Shown here: positions 1 to 5,546 of the stretch, one piece after another
Numbering within the stretch: position 1 is the first letter of the stretch
Layout of the letters: each line of letters starts with the position of its first letter
Source: Pseudomonadales bacterium
GTDB taxonomy: Bacteria > Pseudomonadota > Gammaproteobacteria > Pseudomonadales > DT-91
Length of the DNA stretch: 10,067 bases
Reading direction: 5' to 3'
NCBI GenBank assembly: GCA_013215025.1
Contig: JABSRR010000028.1
Span: 1-10,067 of the forward strand
Translations under genes and position numbers: made by a program
Notes under the pieces: model-generated
Databases searched by the model: none
Seen by the model: the letters and a program-made list of their open reading frames with translations, nothing else
What the model was told of the DNA's origin: nothing

Positions 1-330
1 AAAAGTGTATTTATTATCTTATGGCGGCTAGCGGGTTGGTGCTTAGGGTTTATTTCTGCATTAGCCGGCCCCAATGCAGTGTTTGCCAGCATTGATGTCG
101 TTGAACGCTTTGTCGTTCAGCACTATCAACAGCAAATTGCTACTTTACAGGCGCACTCTCAATGGCCGGAGGTTGCCGCTGTCTTGCAAAGCTTTATGCA
201 TGATGAGGCAGCGCATAGGGAAGACGCTGCCAACAGGGCTGAGCCGCAAGCTGGGCCTATTCTACAGCTGTGGCTGTTCATGGTTGAGCATGGCTCAGCG
301 CTTGCGGTAGCCGTTGCTCGACGTTGTTAA
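1..330 (+). CDS. coq7: Coq7-type demethoxyubiquinone hydroxylase, 3' part
   Basis: The window opens inside this gene; 109 residues up to the stop are visible. Coq7 enzymes are membrane-associated di-iron proteins that hydroxylate demethoxyubiquinone near the end of ubiquinone synthesis. The visible part starts with a hydrophobic stretch (residues 4-23, ending in a Leu-Ala-Gly turn). It continues with V-V-E-R-F-V-V-Q-H-Y, whose Glu35 should be an iron ligand, and then D-E-A-A-H (Glu69, His72), the second E-x-x-H ligand pair. The end, H-G-S-A-L-A-V-A-V-A-R-R, matches the usual Coq7 tail. The first ligand set (a Glu and an E-x-x-H) lies upstream and cannot be checked. A terminator follows 12 bases after the stop, so the transcription unit ends here. 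The family call rests on recalled family sequences and I am fairly sure of it. Confidence 0.87.
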   Translation, partial: KSVFIILWRLAGWCLGFISALAGPNAVFASIDVVERFVVQHYQQQIATLQAHSQWPEVAAVLQSFMHDEAAHREDAANRAEPQAGPILQLWLFMVEHGSALAVAVARRC

Positions 331-342
331 ATCAATAGTTTG

Positions 343-365
343 AGGCAGTTATGTCTGCCTTTTTT
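343..365 (+). terminator. Rho-independent terminator after coq7
   Basis: A perfect 6-bp stem (AGGCAG, 343-348, with CTGCCT, 355-360) closes a 6-base loop TTATGT. An uninterrupted run of six T (360-365) follows. It starts 12 bases after the coq7 stop codon. Confidence 0.85.
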
Positions 366-415
366 GTGCTCAGCTTTTATGCTTTCTTATGCTCAAGCAT
401 TACTGTGTCGGCAAA

Positions 416-450
416 GTAGGGTAACGCAGGGTAAAGCAGGGTAAAGCAAG
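416..450. repeat. 10-bp tandem repeat, about 3.5 copies
   Basis: The units are GTAGGGTAAC (416-425), GCAGGGTAAA (426-435), GCAGGGTAAA (436-445) and a partial GCAAG (446-450). They lie in the spacer between the coq7 terminator and the esterase gene. No reading frame or known regulatory element explains them. Confidence 0.75.
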
Positions 451-492
451 CCCGATCTCGATCACAATTTTTCTCGCCAATGGCCCTGATTC

Positions 493-520
493 TTTGCAGC
501 AGCTAGTCTTTTCTTATACG
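493..520 (+). promoter_or_regulatory. Candidate promoter for the esterase gene
   Basis: TTTGCA (493-498) and TATACG (515-520) are spaced by 16 bases and lie 22 bases before the esterase start. Each box matches the sigma-70 consensus only moderately. The upstream terminator means a promoter must lie in this spacer, but its exact place is a guess. Confidence 0.3.
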
Positions 521-542
521 CTTGTGGTTTTGAGGGCTGGCT

Positions 543-1211
543 ATGACTGCATTATCCTGTGAGCTTATAGAACCCACATCTGACGCCGACGCTGTAATCA
601 TATGGCTACATGGTCTTGGCGCAAGTGGACATGATTTTGTGCCCGTGGTACCTCATCTTGGCCTTGCTGAGCATCTTGCGGTGCGGTTCATATTTCCGCA
701 TGCACCGACAATTCCTGTGACGATCAATGGCGGCATGGTGATGCCCGCGTGGTATGACATCTTAGCGATTGATCTCAACCGAACCATTGATGAGGCGCAG
801 ATTTTAGCCTCGGCTGCATCGATTAGGGCGATAATTTTAGAACAAATGGCCGCAGGCATCAGCAGCAAACGCATTATTTTAGCGGGCTTTTCTCAAGGCG
901 GTGCAGTCTGTTATCAAACCGCCTTAAGCTTTGAACAGCCTCTCGCTGGACTGCTAATTTTATCCAGCTATTTTGCCACTGCAGACCTTGTATCGCTCCA
1001 TCCCAGTCAGCATGATTTACCGATTAGGCTTTATCATGGCGATGCAGATACGATGGTGCAGCCGCAGCTTGCCGAAGACGCGTTAGGTCAACTACAAGCG
1101 CTAGGACTTACTGGCAGTTTGCAGCATTATTCAATGGGGCACGAGGTGTGTTTGGCCCAGATTCAAGATATCGGTGCCGCTATTAATCAGTGGCTTTCAA
1201 GCAGTGGATAG
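543..1211 (+). CDS. Carboxylesterase / acyl-protein thioesterase-like alpha/beta hydrolase
   Basis: This 222-residue protein has the length and motifs of the phospholipase/carboxylesterase family (Pseudomonas carboxylesterase II, eukaryotic acyl-protein thioesterase). These cytosolic serine hydrolases cleave short acyl esters or thioesters. W-L-H-G-L-G-A-S-G (21-29) forms the oxyanion-hole region. G-F-S-Q-G-G (115-120) carries nucleophile Ser117. H-G-D-A-D (165-169) carries the likely catalytic Asp169, and S-M-G-H (197-200) the catalytic His200. There is no signal peptide. The chosen ATG is preceded by GAGGG (about 532-536), and the N-terminus fits the family. The next gene begins 39 bases downstream on the same strand with no terminator between, so co-transcription is likely. 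The natural substrate cannot be told from sequence. Confidence 0.92.
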   Translation: MTALSCELIEPTSDADAVIIWLHGLGASGHDFVPVVPHLGLAEHLAVRFIFPHAPTIPVTINGGMVMPAWYDILAIDLNRTIDEAQILASAASIRAIILEQMAAGISSKRIILAGFSQGGAVCYQTALSFEQPLAGLLILSSYFATADLVSLHPSQHDLPIRLYHGDADTMVQPQLAEDALGQLQALGLTGSLQHYSMGHEVCLAQIQDIGAAINQWLSSSG

Positions 1212-1250
1212 GCTAATAATTAATCACACATGTTATCAAGGTGATCTTAG

Positions 1251-1796
1251 ATGCAATATAAATCAGTCATTATCAGCTTTATACTCGGCAGCGTCTTAAC
1301 GCTTGCGGCACTTTTTTTCGGTAAAAATATGCTGCTAGAGCGCCAGGGCTTATCCTTAATTGACAGTGAGCAATTAACGGCGCTTGAACTATCGCAGCAG
1401 AGGCTTTTGCAGGCTGAACAAGTTATCAGTGAACACAAGGCATCGATCAAAGCAAGGCAGGCCAAACGCGTGGTTACTCGCGTGACCGCCGCGACCTCAG
1501 CAACCTTTGTACCCTCGCTTGATTCAGCACTGGTGCCCGTCATTGTTTTAGGTATGGAAGCGCAGGATTATTGTGAGCAACAACAAGAGCTGCAGGCCAT
1601 CCTAGATGTGTTTTCTGGCGCTCAAACTGACTACGATATGCAGGCATGCCTAGACGATATTCAACAGCAGATGCAAGTCACCGCAACGGATGCTTCAAAA
1701 GAAGTTGAAGCTGCTGTGGATGATTTTTTGAATTCGCTGAAGTCGCAGGGGCAAGCTTTGTTGCAGCGGCTGATGGATGCCTATCAGGCACCATAG
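1251..1796 (+). CDS. Unrecognised membrane-anchored protein, probable coiled coil
   Basis: I do not recognise this 181-residue protein. It has an N-terminal hydrophobic helix (about 6-23) after one lysine, with no signal-peptidase or lipobox motif, so it is probably a bitopic inner-membrane protein with its bulk in the periplasm. Residues 38-70 are rich in Gln, Glu, Leu and Lys and suit an amphipathic helix or short coiled coil. A Thr/Ala/Ser linker follows (74-92), then a second helical, Gln-rich part (103-178) with two cysteines (108 and 133) that could form a disulfide. The start has a good AGGTGA ribosome binding site 8 bases upstream. It lies 39 bases after the esterase gene and is probably in the same operon. 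That it is a gene is well supported; its function is unknown. Confidence 0.8.
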   Translation: MQYKSVIISFILGSVLTLAALFFGKNMLLERQGLSLIDSEQLTALELSQQRLLQAEQVISEHKASIKARQAKRVVTRVTAATSATFVPSLDSALVPVIVLGMEAQDYCEQQQELQAILDVFSGAQTDYDMQACLDDIQQQMQVTATDASKEVEAAVDDFLNSLKSQGQALLQRLMDAYQAP

Positions 1797-1810
1797 ACTT
1801 GCATGGAAAG

Positions 1811-1836
1811 GGCTCACATCATGAAGCTGTTTTTTT
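1811..1836 (+). terminator. Weak candidate terminator after the 181-residue protein gene
   Basis: A short imperfect stem (GGCT, 1811-1814, with AGCT, 1825-1828, including one G-U pair) is followed after one G by a run of seven T (1830-1836). The T-tract fits a terminator but the stem is weak. Confidence 0.3.
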
Positions 1837-1884
1837 CGGCTAGATGATTTTGCCAAATAGTTTAAATAAAAAGATAGTTAAATA

Positions 1885-1896
1885 GTCTGGCCAGAC
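1885..1896. repeat. 12-bp perfect palindrome GTCTGGCCAGAC
   Basis: A perfect inverted repeat lies in the 213-base spacer before the SDR gene. It is followed at 1904-1916 by a second small dyad (CTAGC-AAG-GCTAG). Either could be an operator, but no regulator gene lies beside it. Confidence 0.45.
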
Positions 1897-1972
1897 AGAG
1901 TTTCTAGCAAGGCTAGTATCTAAGCAAATCGTCATATTATTTTTAGCGCATATTGGGTTGGCGCGTGCTTTA

Positions 1973-2008
1973 CTGCAGTTATTGAAAATAAAAGCAATAG
2001 GACTGCAG
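1973..2008 (+). promoter_or_regulatory. Hairpin enclosing the Shine-Dalgarno of the SDR gene
   Basis: CTGCAGT (1973-1979) pairs with ACTGCAG (2002-2008), and TATTG (1980-1984) pairs with CAATA (1995-1999). The result is a 12-bp stem with a GG bulge (2000-2001) and a 10-base A-rich loop. The only Shine-Dalgarno sequence of the next gene, AGGA (1999-2002), sits at that bulge, 7 bases before the ATG at 2010. The pairing is read directly from sequence. A role in controlling translation, such as a thermosensor or a protein- or ligand-binding switch, is inference. Confidence 0.5.
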
Positions 2009-2009
2009 C

Positions 2010-2891
2010 ATGTTAAATATCTTTATCACCGGTGCGACTAATGGCATTGGTCGGGCAACCGCCATTGCGCTGGCTCAACAAGGCCACCGGCTGTTTTTAT
2101 TATGTCGCAATCCTGATTTGGCAGAGTCTTTGCGTTCTGAACTGGATGCGCTGAGCAATATCCCGGTAACCGTTTATATAGCAGATTTGGCTGAGGTAAA
2201 TAGCATCAAAGCCGCAGTTGCTGAATTTTTAGCATTGAATATCCCACTGCACCGCCTCATCAATAATGCCGGTGTCATGCATACCTCAAGACATGTGTGC
2301 ACGATAAACGGGGAAGAGCTCGAACAGATGTTTGCGGTTAATCATTTAGGCCACTATTTGTTAACTATGCTGTTGCTGCCCAAGCTGATCGACACCGGCC
2401 AGCAGGCTGATCAGCCATCTCGCTTGGTCATTGTTGCCTCTGAAGCGCATGCCTTATTTTGTAAAGGCATGAATTTTGATGACTTAAATGCACAGCAGTC
2501 GTTTAAACCGCTGCGTGAATACGGTCGCTCAAAGTTAGCAAATCTGCTTATGATGATGTCCTTACTGCCAGATGTGAATCCGCAGCATGTATTAATTAAC
2601 GCGTTGCACCCCGGCGCAGTGCAGTCAGGGCTTGGTGGGTCTGGCCAGTGGTATGAGCCGATTATAAAAGGTTTGCTGAGGCCGTTTTTTTTGACCGCAA
2701 GTGAGGGTGCCGCCACTTCGCTCTATGTTACAACGGCAGATATCTCCACCCACGGCGGTTATTATGTAAAATCAAAATTGCATCGAATGAAGCCCTGGGC
2801 TGAAGACCCGGTTGCAGCAGAAAAGCTAGCGCATTATTCGAAGCGTATTCTTGGCTTAGAGCAGACTTCAATTGATACTGAGCATGGCTAG
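2010..2891 (+). CDS. Short-chain dehydrogenase/reductase (retinol dehydrogenase-like SDR)
   Basis: A 293-residue NAD(P)-dependent oxidoreductase with a Rossmann fold. The cofactor motif T-G-A-T-N-G-I-G is at 7-14. Asp59-Leu60 marks the adenine-binding turn and N-N-A-G is at 85-88. Asn111, Ser144, Tyr171 and Lys175 (Y-G-R-S-K) make up the catalytic tetrad, and P-G (201-202) follows. The N-H-L-G-H-Y segment (111-116) and the length beyond the usual 250 residues resemble the retinol dehydrogenase / WW-domain oxidoreductase / protochlorophyllide reductase branch. Arg33 after strand beta-2 suggests NADP preference, but this is inference. Substrate unknown; no membrane segment or signal peptide. 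The start is fixed by AGGA 7 bases upstream, which lies inside a hairpin. It converges on dsbB with only 20 bases between stop codons. Confidence 0.9.
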   Translation: MLNIFITGATNGIGRATAIALAQQGHRLFLLCRNPDLAESLRSELDALSNIPVTVYIADLAEVNSIKAAVAEFLALNIPLHRLINNAGVMHTSRHVCTINGEELEQMFAVNHLGHYLLTMLLLPKLIDTGQQADQPSRLVIVASEAHALFCKGMNFDDLNAQQSFKPLREYGRSKLANLLMMMSLLPDVNPQHVLINALHPGAVQSGLGGSGQWYEPIIKGLLRPFFLTASEGAATSLYVTTADISTHGGYYVKSKLHRMKPWAEDPVAAEKLAHYSKRILGLEQTSIDTEHG

Positions 2892-2911
2892 TGCCTTATT
2901 TTTATTCAGCT

Positions 2912-3466
2912 TCAGCTAAATAGCCAATATTCGACGGGGTCATCAGGGCATACCTGCGGCCCGCACTCGGCAAACGTTAGTAAGGTGTTAGCTAGTAAGA
3001 TGCATACAGCAACGAGGCAGCTAAGCTTGATCAGCCAAGGTTGTTTTTTGAATCCAGCATAGCGCGGCATGAACTCTGTTTTATATTGTGCTGCAAAACT
3101 GCTGATAACGCTGAAACCAATAATCATGATGACAAAGCAGACAAAAGCCCAGGTGTAAAAATGCATGCCCCAAAGCGGTTCACCATAGCCAGGTGTGCCA
3201 GGGATAACATGCAAACTGACCTGCCTCAGTGCAGCTGCGCCACCAAACACTGCAGATAAGGAGGCGAAGCCATAATAGACAGGCTTTGGGCCATGTAAGC
3301 TGTTTAGCATTAATGCTAGCATCACCGCTGAGAACCCCAGTCGTTGAATGAGGCATAAAGGGCAGGGCAGCTCATTGGCTACAAGCTGATCGTAAATGGC
3401 ATAGCCCATGATAGCTGAGACGGCTAACAGACCTAATGCGTTTAGTTGACGAAAAAAATCCGGCAT
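2912..3466 (-). CDS. dsbB: DsbB-like disulfide bond formation protein, variant with C-terminal cysteine pair
   Basis: A 184-residue inner-membrane quinone-linked thiol oxidase of the DsbB family, which reoxidises a DsbA-type partner in the periplasm. The diagnostic C-P-L-C is at 35-38, after the first membrane helix and just before Q-R. Helices are predicted near 8-28, 40-56, 63-82, 102-124 and 145-166. The second periplasmic loop (83-101) has no cysteine, whereas E. coli DsbB carries its second redox pair there. Instead the tail after a fifth helix carries Cys168 and Cys173 (E-C-G-P-Q-V-C-P-D-D). The positive stretch at 129-141 would be cytoplasmic, placing this tail in the periplasm. The start has an AGGGGG ribosome binding site that overlaps the stop of the small gene before it, so the two form an operon. 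The exact subfamily is less certain than the family. Confidence 0.88.
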   Translation of the reverse strand: MPDFFRQLNALGLLAVSAIMGYAIYDQLVANELPCPLCLIQRLGFSAVMLALMLNSLHGPKPVYYGFASLSAVFGGAAALRQVSLHVIPGTPGYGEPLWGMHFYTWAFVCFVIMIIGFSVISSFAAQYKTEFMPRYAGFKKQPWLIKLSCLVAVCILLANTLLTFAECGPQVCPDDPVEYWLFS

Positions 3467-3478
3467 TTAACAAGCCCC

Positions 3479-3634
3479 CTACAGTAAGATAGTTAAGCTA
3501 TCGCTTGCGTGATAACTGAGCCAATATGCACAGAGTATGAGGGTAATAATGCCTAGGCTTAATGCAGGCTTGTGCGCACCATTGATCGCGGTGATAGCGG
3601 CAATGAAAAAGAGTAGAAATAATAAACTCATCAT
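3479..3634 (-). CDS. 51-residue membrane protein, DUF5993-like, upstream of dsbB
   Basis: This small gene begins with two ATG codons (M-M-S-L-L-F-L-L-F-F). It encodes two hydrophobic segments, about 3-17 and 25-40, joined by a short turn with His21 and Lys22, and a tail Y-H-A-S-D-S-L-T. Its stop lies 12 bases before the dsbB start, and the dsbB ribosome binding site begins at its stop codon, so the two should be translated together. Length, doubled Met start, the H-A-x-D tail and position beside a DsbB gene match what I recall of the DUF5993 family, which often neighbours this type of DsbB. Function is unknown; a membrane partner or stabiliser of DsbB is a reasonable guess. Its own ribosome binding site is weak. 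Either Met could be the start. Confidence 0.75.
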   Translation of the reverse strand: MMSLLFLLFFIAAITAINGAHKPALSLGIITLILCAYWLSYHASDSLTILL

Positions 3635-3907
3635 ATCGATGTGCCTGTATCAGTTTTGTTGCTGTTTATCAGTCTCTTTAGCGTGTGCTAAGGCAGCGAG
3701 TTAATGATGCCAATTTATGCAACGGCTATTCTCTATCGCTTAACTTTAGTAGAATTTAGTTTATTTTTTACCAGAAATATAGCTTTTAAGGTACTGTTTT
3801 TTTTGAACATCTATCCTTTTAGTCTCTGTTAACAGTGATTCTATCTTTAAACCCTTAAATCTTTTAAGCTTGAAAAATGAGTTGTAGAGATCTCTCGAGA
3901 GTAGCGT
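3635..3907. other. AT-rich divergent spacer between the dsbB operon and the NYN gene
   Basis: This 273-base spacer must hold promoters in both directions. From about 3735 onward it is clearly AT-rich. It contains a 10-bp palindrome CTGTTAACAG (3826-3835) and two overlapping 10-bp palindromes next to the downstream start. I see no convincing sigma-70 pair and no RNA gene. A minus-strand open frame running through it looks like a shadow of the NYN gene. Confidence 0.5.
3886..3901. repeat. Two overlapping palindromes at the NYN gene ribosome binding site
   Basis: AGAGATCTCT (3886-3895) and CTCTCGAGAG (3892-3901) share CTCT. The last GAGAG (3897-3901) is the only purine-rich stretch at a ribosome binding site distance (6 bases) from the ATG at 3908. 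The CTCT block could pair either upstream or downstream, but either stem would be very short as RNA. Confidence 0.5.
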
Positions 3908-4387
3908 ATGTGCAAGCTTGCAATTTTTGTTGATGTGCAAAATATTTATTACACCACGCGTGATCAGTATGGGCGGGCATTTAATTATCGCTATTTTTGG
4001 CAGCAGATAGAAAGTCAGGGTGATATTGTGATGGCTACCGCTTATGCCATTCATCGTGGTGATGATAAACAGTTTAAGTTTCAGCAAGCATTAAAGCATA
4101 TTGGCTTTGAGCTTAAGTTAAAGCCCTTTATACAGCGCCGCGATGGCTCAGCAAAGGGTGATTGGGATGTCGGTATCACGTTGGATGTGATGACGGCTGC
4201 GCCTGCCGTTGATAAGGTGATTTTGCTATCTGGCGATGGTGATTTTGACCTATTATTAGCGCGTATCAAGCGTGATTATCAGGTGCAGACGCAAGTATTT
4301 GGTGTGCCTCAGCTAACCGCTGCAAGTTTGATTGAGGTGGCTGATGAATTTCAGCCTATAGATCAAGCTTGGCTATTGCCAAGCTAA
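3908..4387 (+). CDS. NYN domain protein (LabA/DUF88 family), putative nuclease
   Basis: A 159-residue single-domain cytosolic protein. The family has a PIN-like fold and is thought to cut RNA with metal ions held by acidic residues. The first strand A-I-F-V-D-V-Q-N-I-Y-Y (5-15) supplies Asp9 and Asn12. K-G-D-W-D-V (83-88) supplies Asp85 and Asp87, with Asp93 after it. L-L-S-G-D-G-D-F (107-114) supplies Asp110 and Asp112. These are the expected conserved acidic positions, so the protein looks catalytically intact. The length equals a bare NYN domain with no added OST-HTH domain. The start is supported by the family N-terminus, in which the first strand begins within a few residues; the ribosome binding site is weak. 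It appears to be a single-gene unit. The RNA target is unknown. Confidence 0.88.
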   Translation: MCKLAIFVDVQNIYYTTRDQYGRAFNYRYFWQQIESQGDIVMATAYAIHRGDDKQFKFQQALKHIGFELKLKPFIQRRDGSAKGDWDVGITLDVMTAAPAVDKVILLSGDGDFDLLLARIKRDYQVQTQVFGVPQLTAASLIEVADEFQPIDQAWLLPS

Positions 4388-4409
4388 GTATCTGTCAGGC
4401 AACTTGGTC

Positions 4410-4541
4410 TCAGGTTTTTAGCAGCTGACGATCCAGTTTAGCTAAGCGCTTTATCGCCCGGCGTTCAAATATAATGGCGATTAAACAGAGCGCTGTCACG
4501 CTTAAAACGGCTATAGCAAGACTTGAATATAGCATGCTCAT
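4410..4541 (-). CDS. Small 43-residue single-helix membrane protein
   Basis: The frame runs from ATG at 4541 to TGA at 4410-4412. It encodes M-S-M-L-Y-S-S-L-A-I followed by a hydrophobic helix (about 4-25) and a strongly basic tail (E-R-R-A-I-K-R-L-A-K, 26-35). The positive tail would place the C-terminus in the cytoplasm. A strong GGGGGAG ribosome binding site lies 6 bases before the start. The combination of a good ribosome binding site, one clean helix and positive-inside charge argues for a real gene; its small size leaves doubt. I do not recognise it and no function is suggested by its neighbours. The alternative Met3 start is less likely given the spacing. Confidence 0.6.
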   Translation of the reverse strand: MSMLYSSLAIAVLSVTALCLIAIIFERRAIKRLAKLDRQLLKT

Positions 4542-4562
4542 GATGGCTCCCCCTTTCTTTTC

Positions 4563-4578
4563 GCTTTAGATCTAAAGC
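4563..4578. repeat. 16-bp perfect palindrome GCTTTAGATCTAAAGC
   Basis: A perfect inverted repeat 21 bases upstream of the start of the 43-residue protein gene, in the divergent spacer with nei. No T-run follows on either strand, so a terminator is unlikely. An operator or a 5'-UTR hairpin for the small gene is possible. Confidence 0.6.
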
Positions 4579-4712
4579 CTAGTCAAGTTTGTCAGTTTTG
4601 CTATGGCTTGAGCGTAATTTTTTGTCTGTCGAAAAGTTTATTTTATCGATTAAAACGCCACGTTTTATTTGTTGCGTATCTAAGGAACTGTTTTTAATAG
4701 GATGGAAGCGCA

Positions 4713-5534
4713 ATGCCTGAAGGGCCTGAGATTCGTCTAGCGGCAGATAAGCTGCAGGCAGTTCTGCAAGATAAGCCGGTCACTGTGTCGTTCGGTCTGC
4801 CAAAGCTCGCGCATTATGATGAGCTGCTTAGCGGCGAGCGTATTATTGCCCTGGAAACCCGAGGTAAAGCCTTGCTAACGCATTTTGAGCATGGCTACAG
4901 CATATATTCGCATAATCAACTATACGGCGTTTGGAAAGTTGTGAAGGGCCATGCTTTGCCGGCCAGCTCTCGTTCACTGCGATTGTTATTACAAACGGAT
5001 AGCCACTCAGCGATTTTATATAGCGCTTCTGATATCAGCGTATGGCCCACTGCAGAGCTTGCGATGCACCCATTTCTAGCGCGCGTGGGTCCCGATATTT
5101 TAAACCCTTCGCTGCACTGGCGCGATATTGCTGCCTTATTACAGTCAGCCAGATTTCGTCGGCGTGAGCTAGCCAGCCTGTATTTAGATCAGCACTTTTT
5201 AGCTGGGATTGGTAATTACTTGCGTTCAGAGATTTTGTTTATTGCTCAGTTGCAGCCAAAGCTTAAGCCTTCTCAACTCTCACGTGCGCAAGTAGGTCAG
5301 CTGGCCCGTGCAACGCTAACGGTGAGTCAACGTAGCTATGCTACTCGAGGCATTACGCTTGCGCCTAACTTGGCTAAACGGCTGAAGCGTGAAGCTGGGC
5401 CGCGTGAGCGCCGTCGCTTTTATGTCTTTAGCCGTGATGGCCTTCCTTGCTATGTCTGCGGCACGGAGATTCAGCGTTTAGAGCTGAATGGGCGGCGACT
5501 GTATTGCTGTCCACACTGCCAAGCTGATGTTTAG
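4713..5534 (+). CDS. nei: Endonuclease VIII (DNA glycosylase/AP lyase)
   Basis: A 273-residue base-excision repair enzyme that removes oxidised pyrimidines and nicks the abasic strand. The start M-P-E-G-P-E-I-R gives, after Met removal, the catalytic proline nucleophile and the following Glu. Lys52 (R-G-K-A-L-L-T-H-F) is the conserved DNA-contacting lysine. S-H-N-Q-L-Y-G-V-W (66-74) and Y-S-A-S-D-I (103-108) are typical of Nei rather than MutM. The helix-two-turn-helix G-I-G-N-Y-L-R-S-E-I-L is at 165-175. A C-terminal zinc finger uses Cys246, Cys249, Cys266 and Cys269, with Arg261 at the conserved DNA-binding position. Slightly longer than E. coli Nei (263). AGGA lies about 10 bases before the ATG. 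It converges on umuC with 12 bases between. No LexA box is seen upstream. Confidence 0.95.
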   Translation: MPEGPEIRLAADKLQAVLQDKPVTVSFGLPKLAHYDELLSGERIIALETRGKALLTHFEHGYSIYSHNQLYGVWKVVKGHALPASSRSLRLLLQTDSHSAILYSASDISVWPTAELAMHPFLARVGPDILNPSLHWRDIAALLQSARFRRRELASLYLDQHFLAGIGNYLRSEILFIAQLQPKLKPSQLSRAQVGQLARATLTVSQRSYATRGITLAPNLAKRLKREAGPRERRRFYVFSRDGLPCYVCGTEIQRLELNGRRLYCCPHCQADV

Positions 5535-5546
5535 CCTTACGCTAGC

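Larger units (their letters stand above)
4388..4712. other. Spacer between the NYN gene and nei, with one small minus-strand gene
   Basis: This 325-base region holds a 43-residue minus-strand gene (4410-4541) and a 16-bp palindrome (4563-4578). The AT-rich remainder (about 4585-4700) must contain the nei promoter. A weak candidate is TTGTCT near 4622, but no good -10 box follows at proper spacing. There is no clear terminator after the NYN gene. Confidence 0.5.

Noticed and set aside
416..450. Tandem repeat as a CRISPR array
   Set aside because: Units are 10 bases and directly adjacent, without spacers, and no cas gene is present.
653..874. Minus-strand frame inside the esterase gene
   Set aside because: Antisense shadow of a gene with an intact catalytic triad. 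No ribosome binding site or recognisable product.
3761..4087. Minus-strand 108-codon frame opposite the NYN gene
   Set aside because: It overlaps the strongly supported NYN gene. The part outside it covers AT-rich spacer, and its composition (many Ile, Lys, Leu, Asn) fits AT-rich noncoding DNA.
4563..4578. Palindrome as an SOS box for nei
   Set aside because: It lacks the CTGT-N8-ACAG pattern. Only the umuDC upstream site matches LexA.
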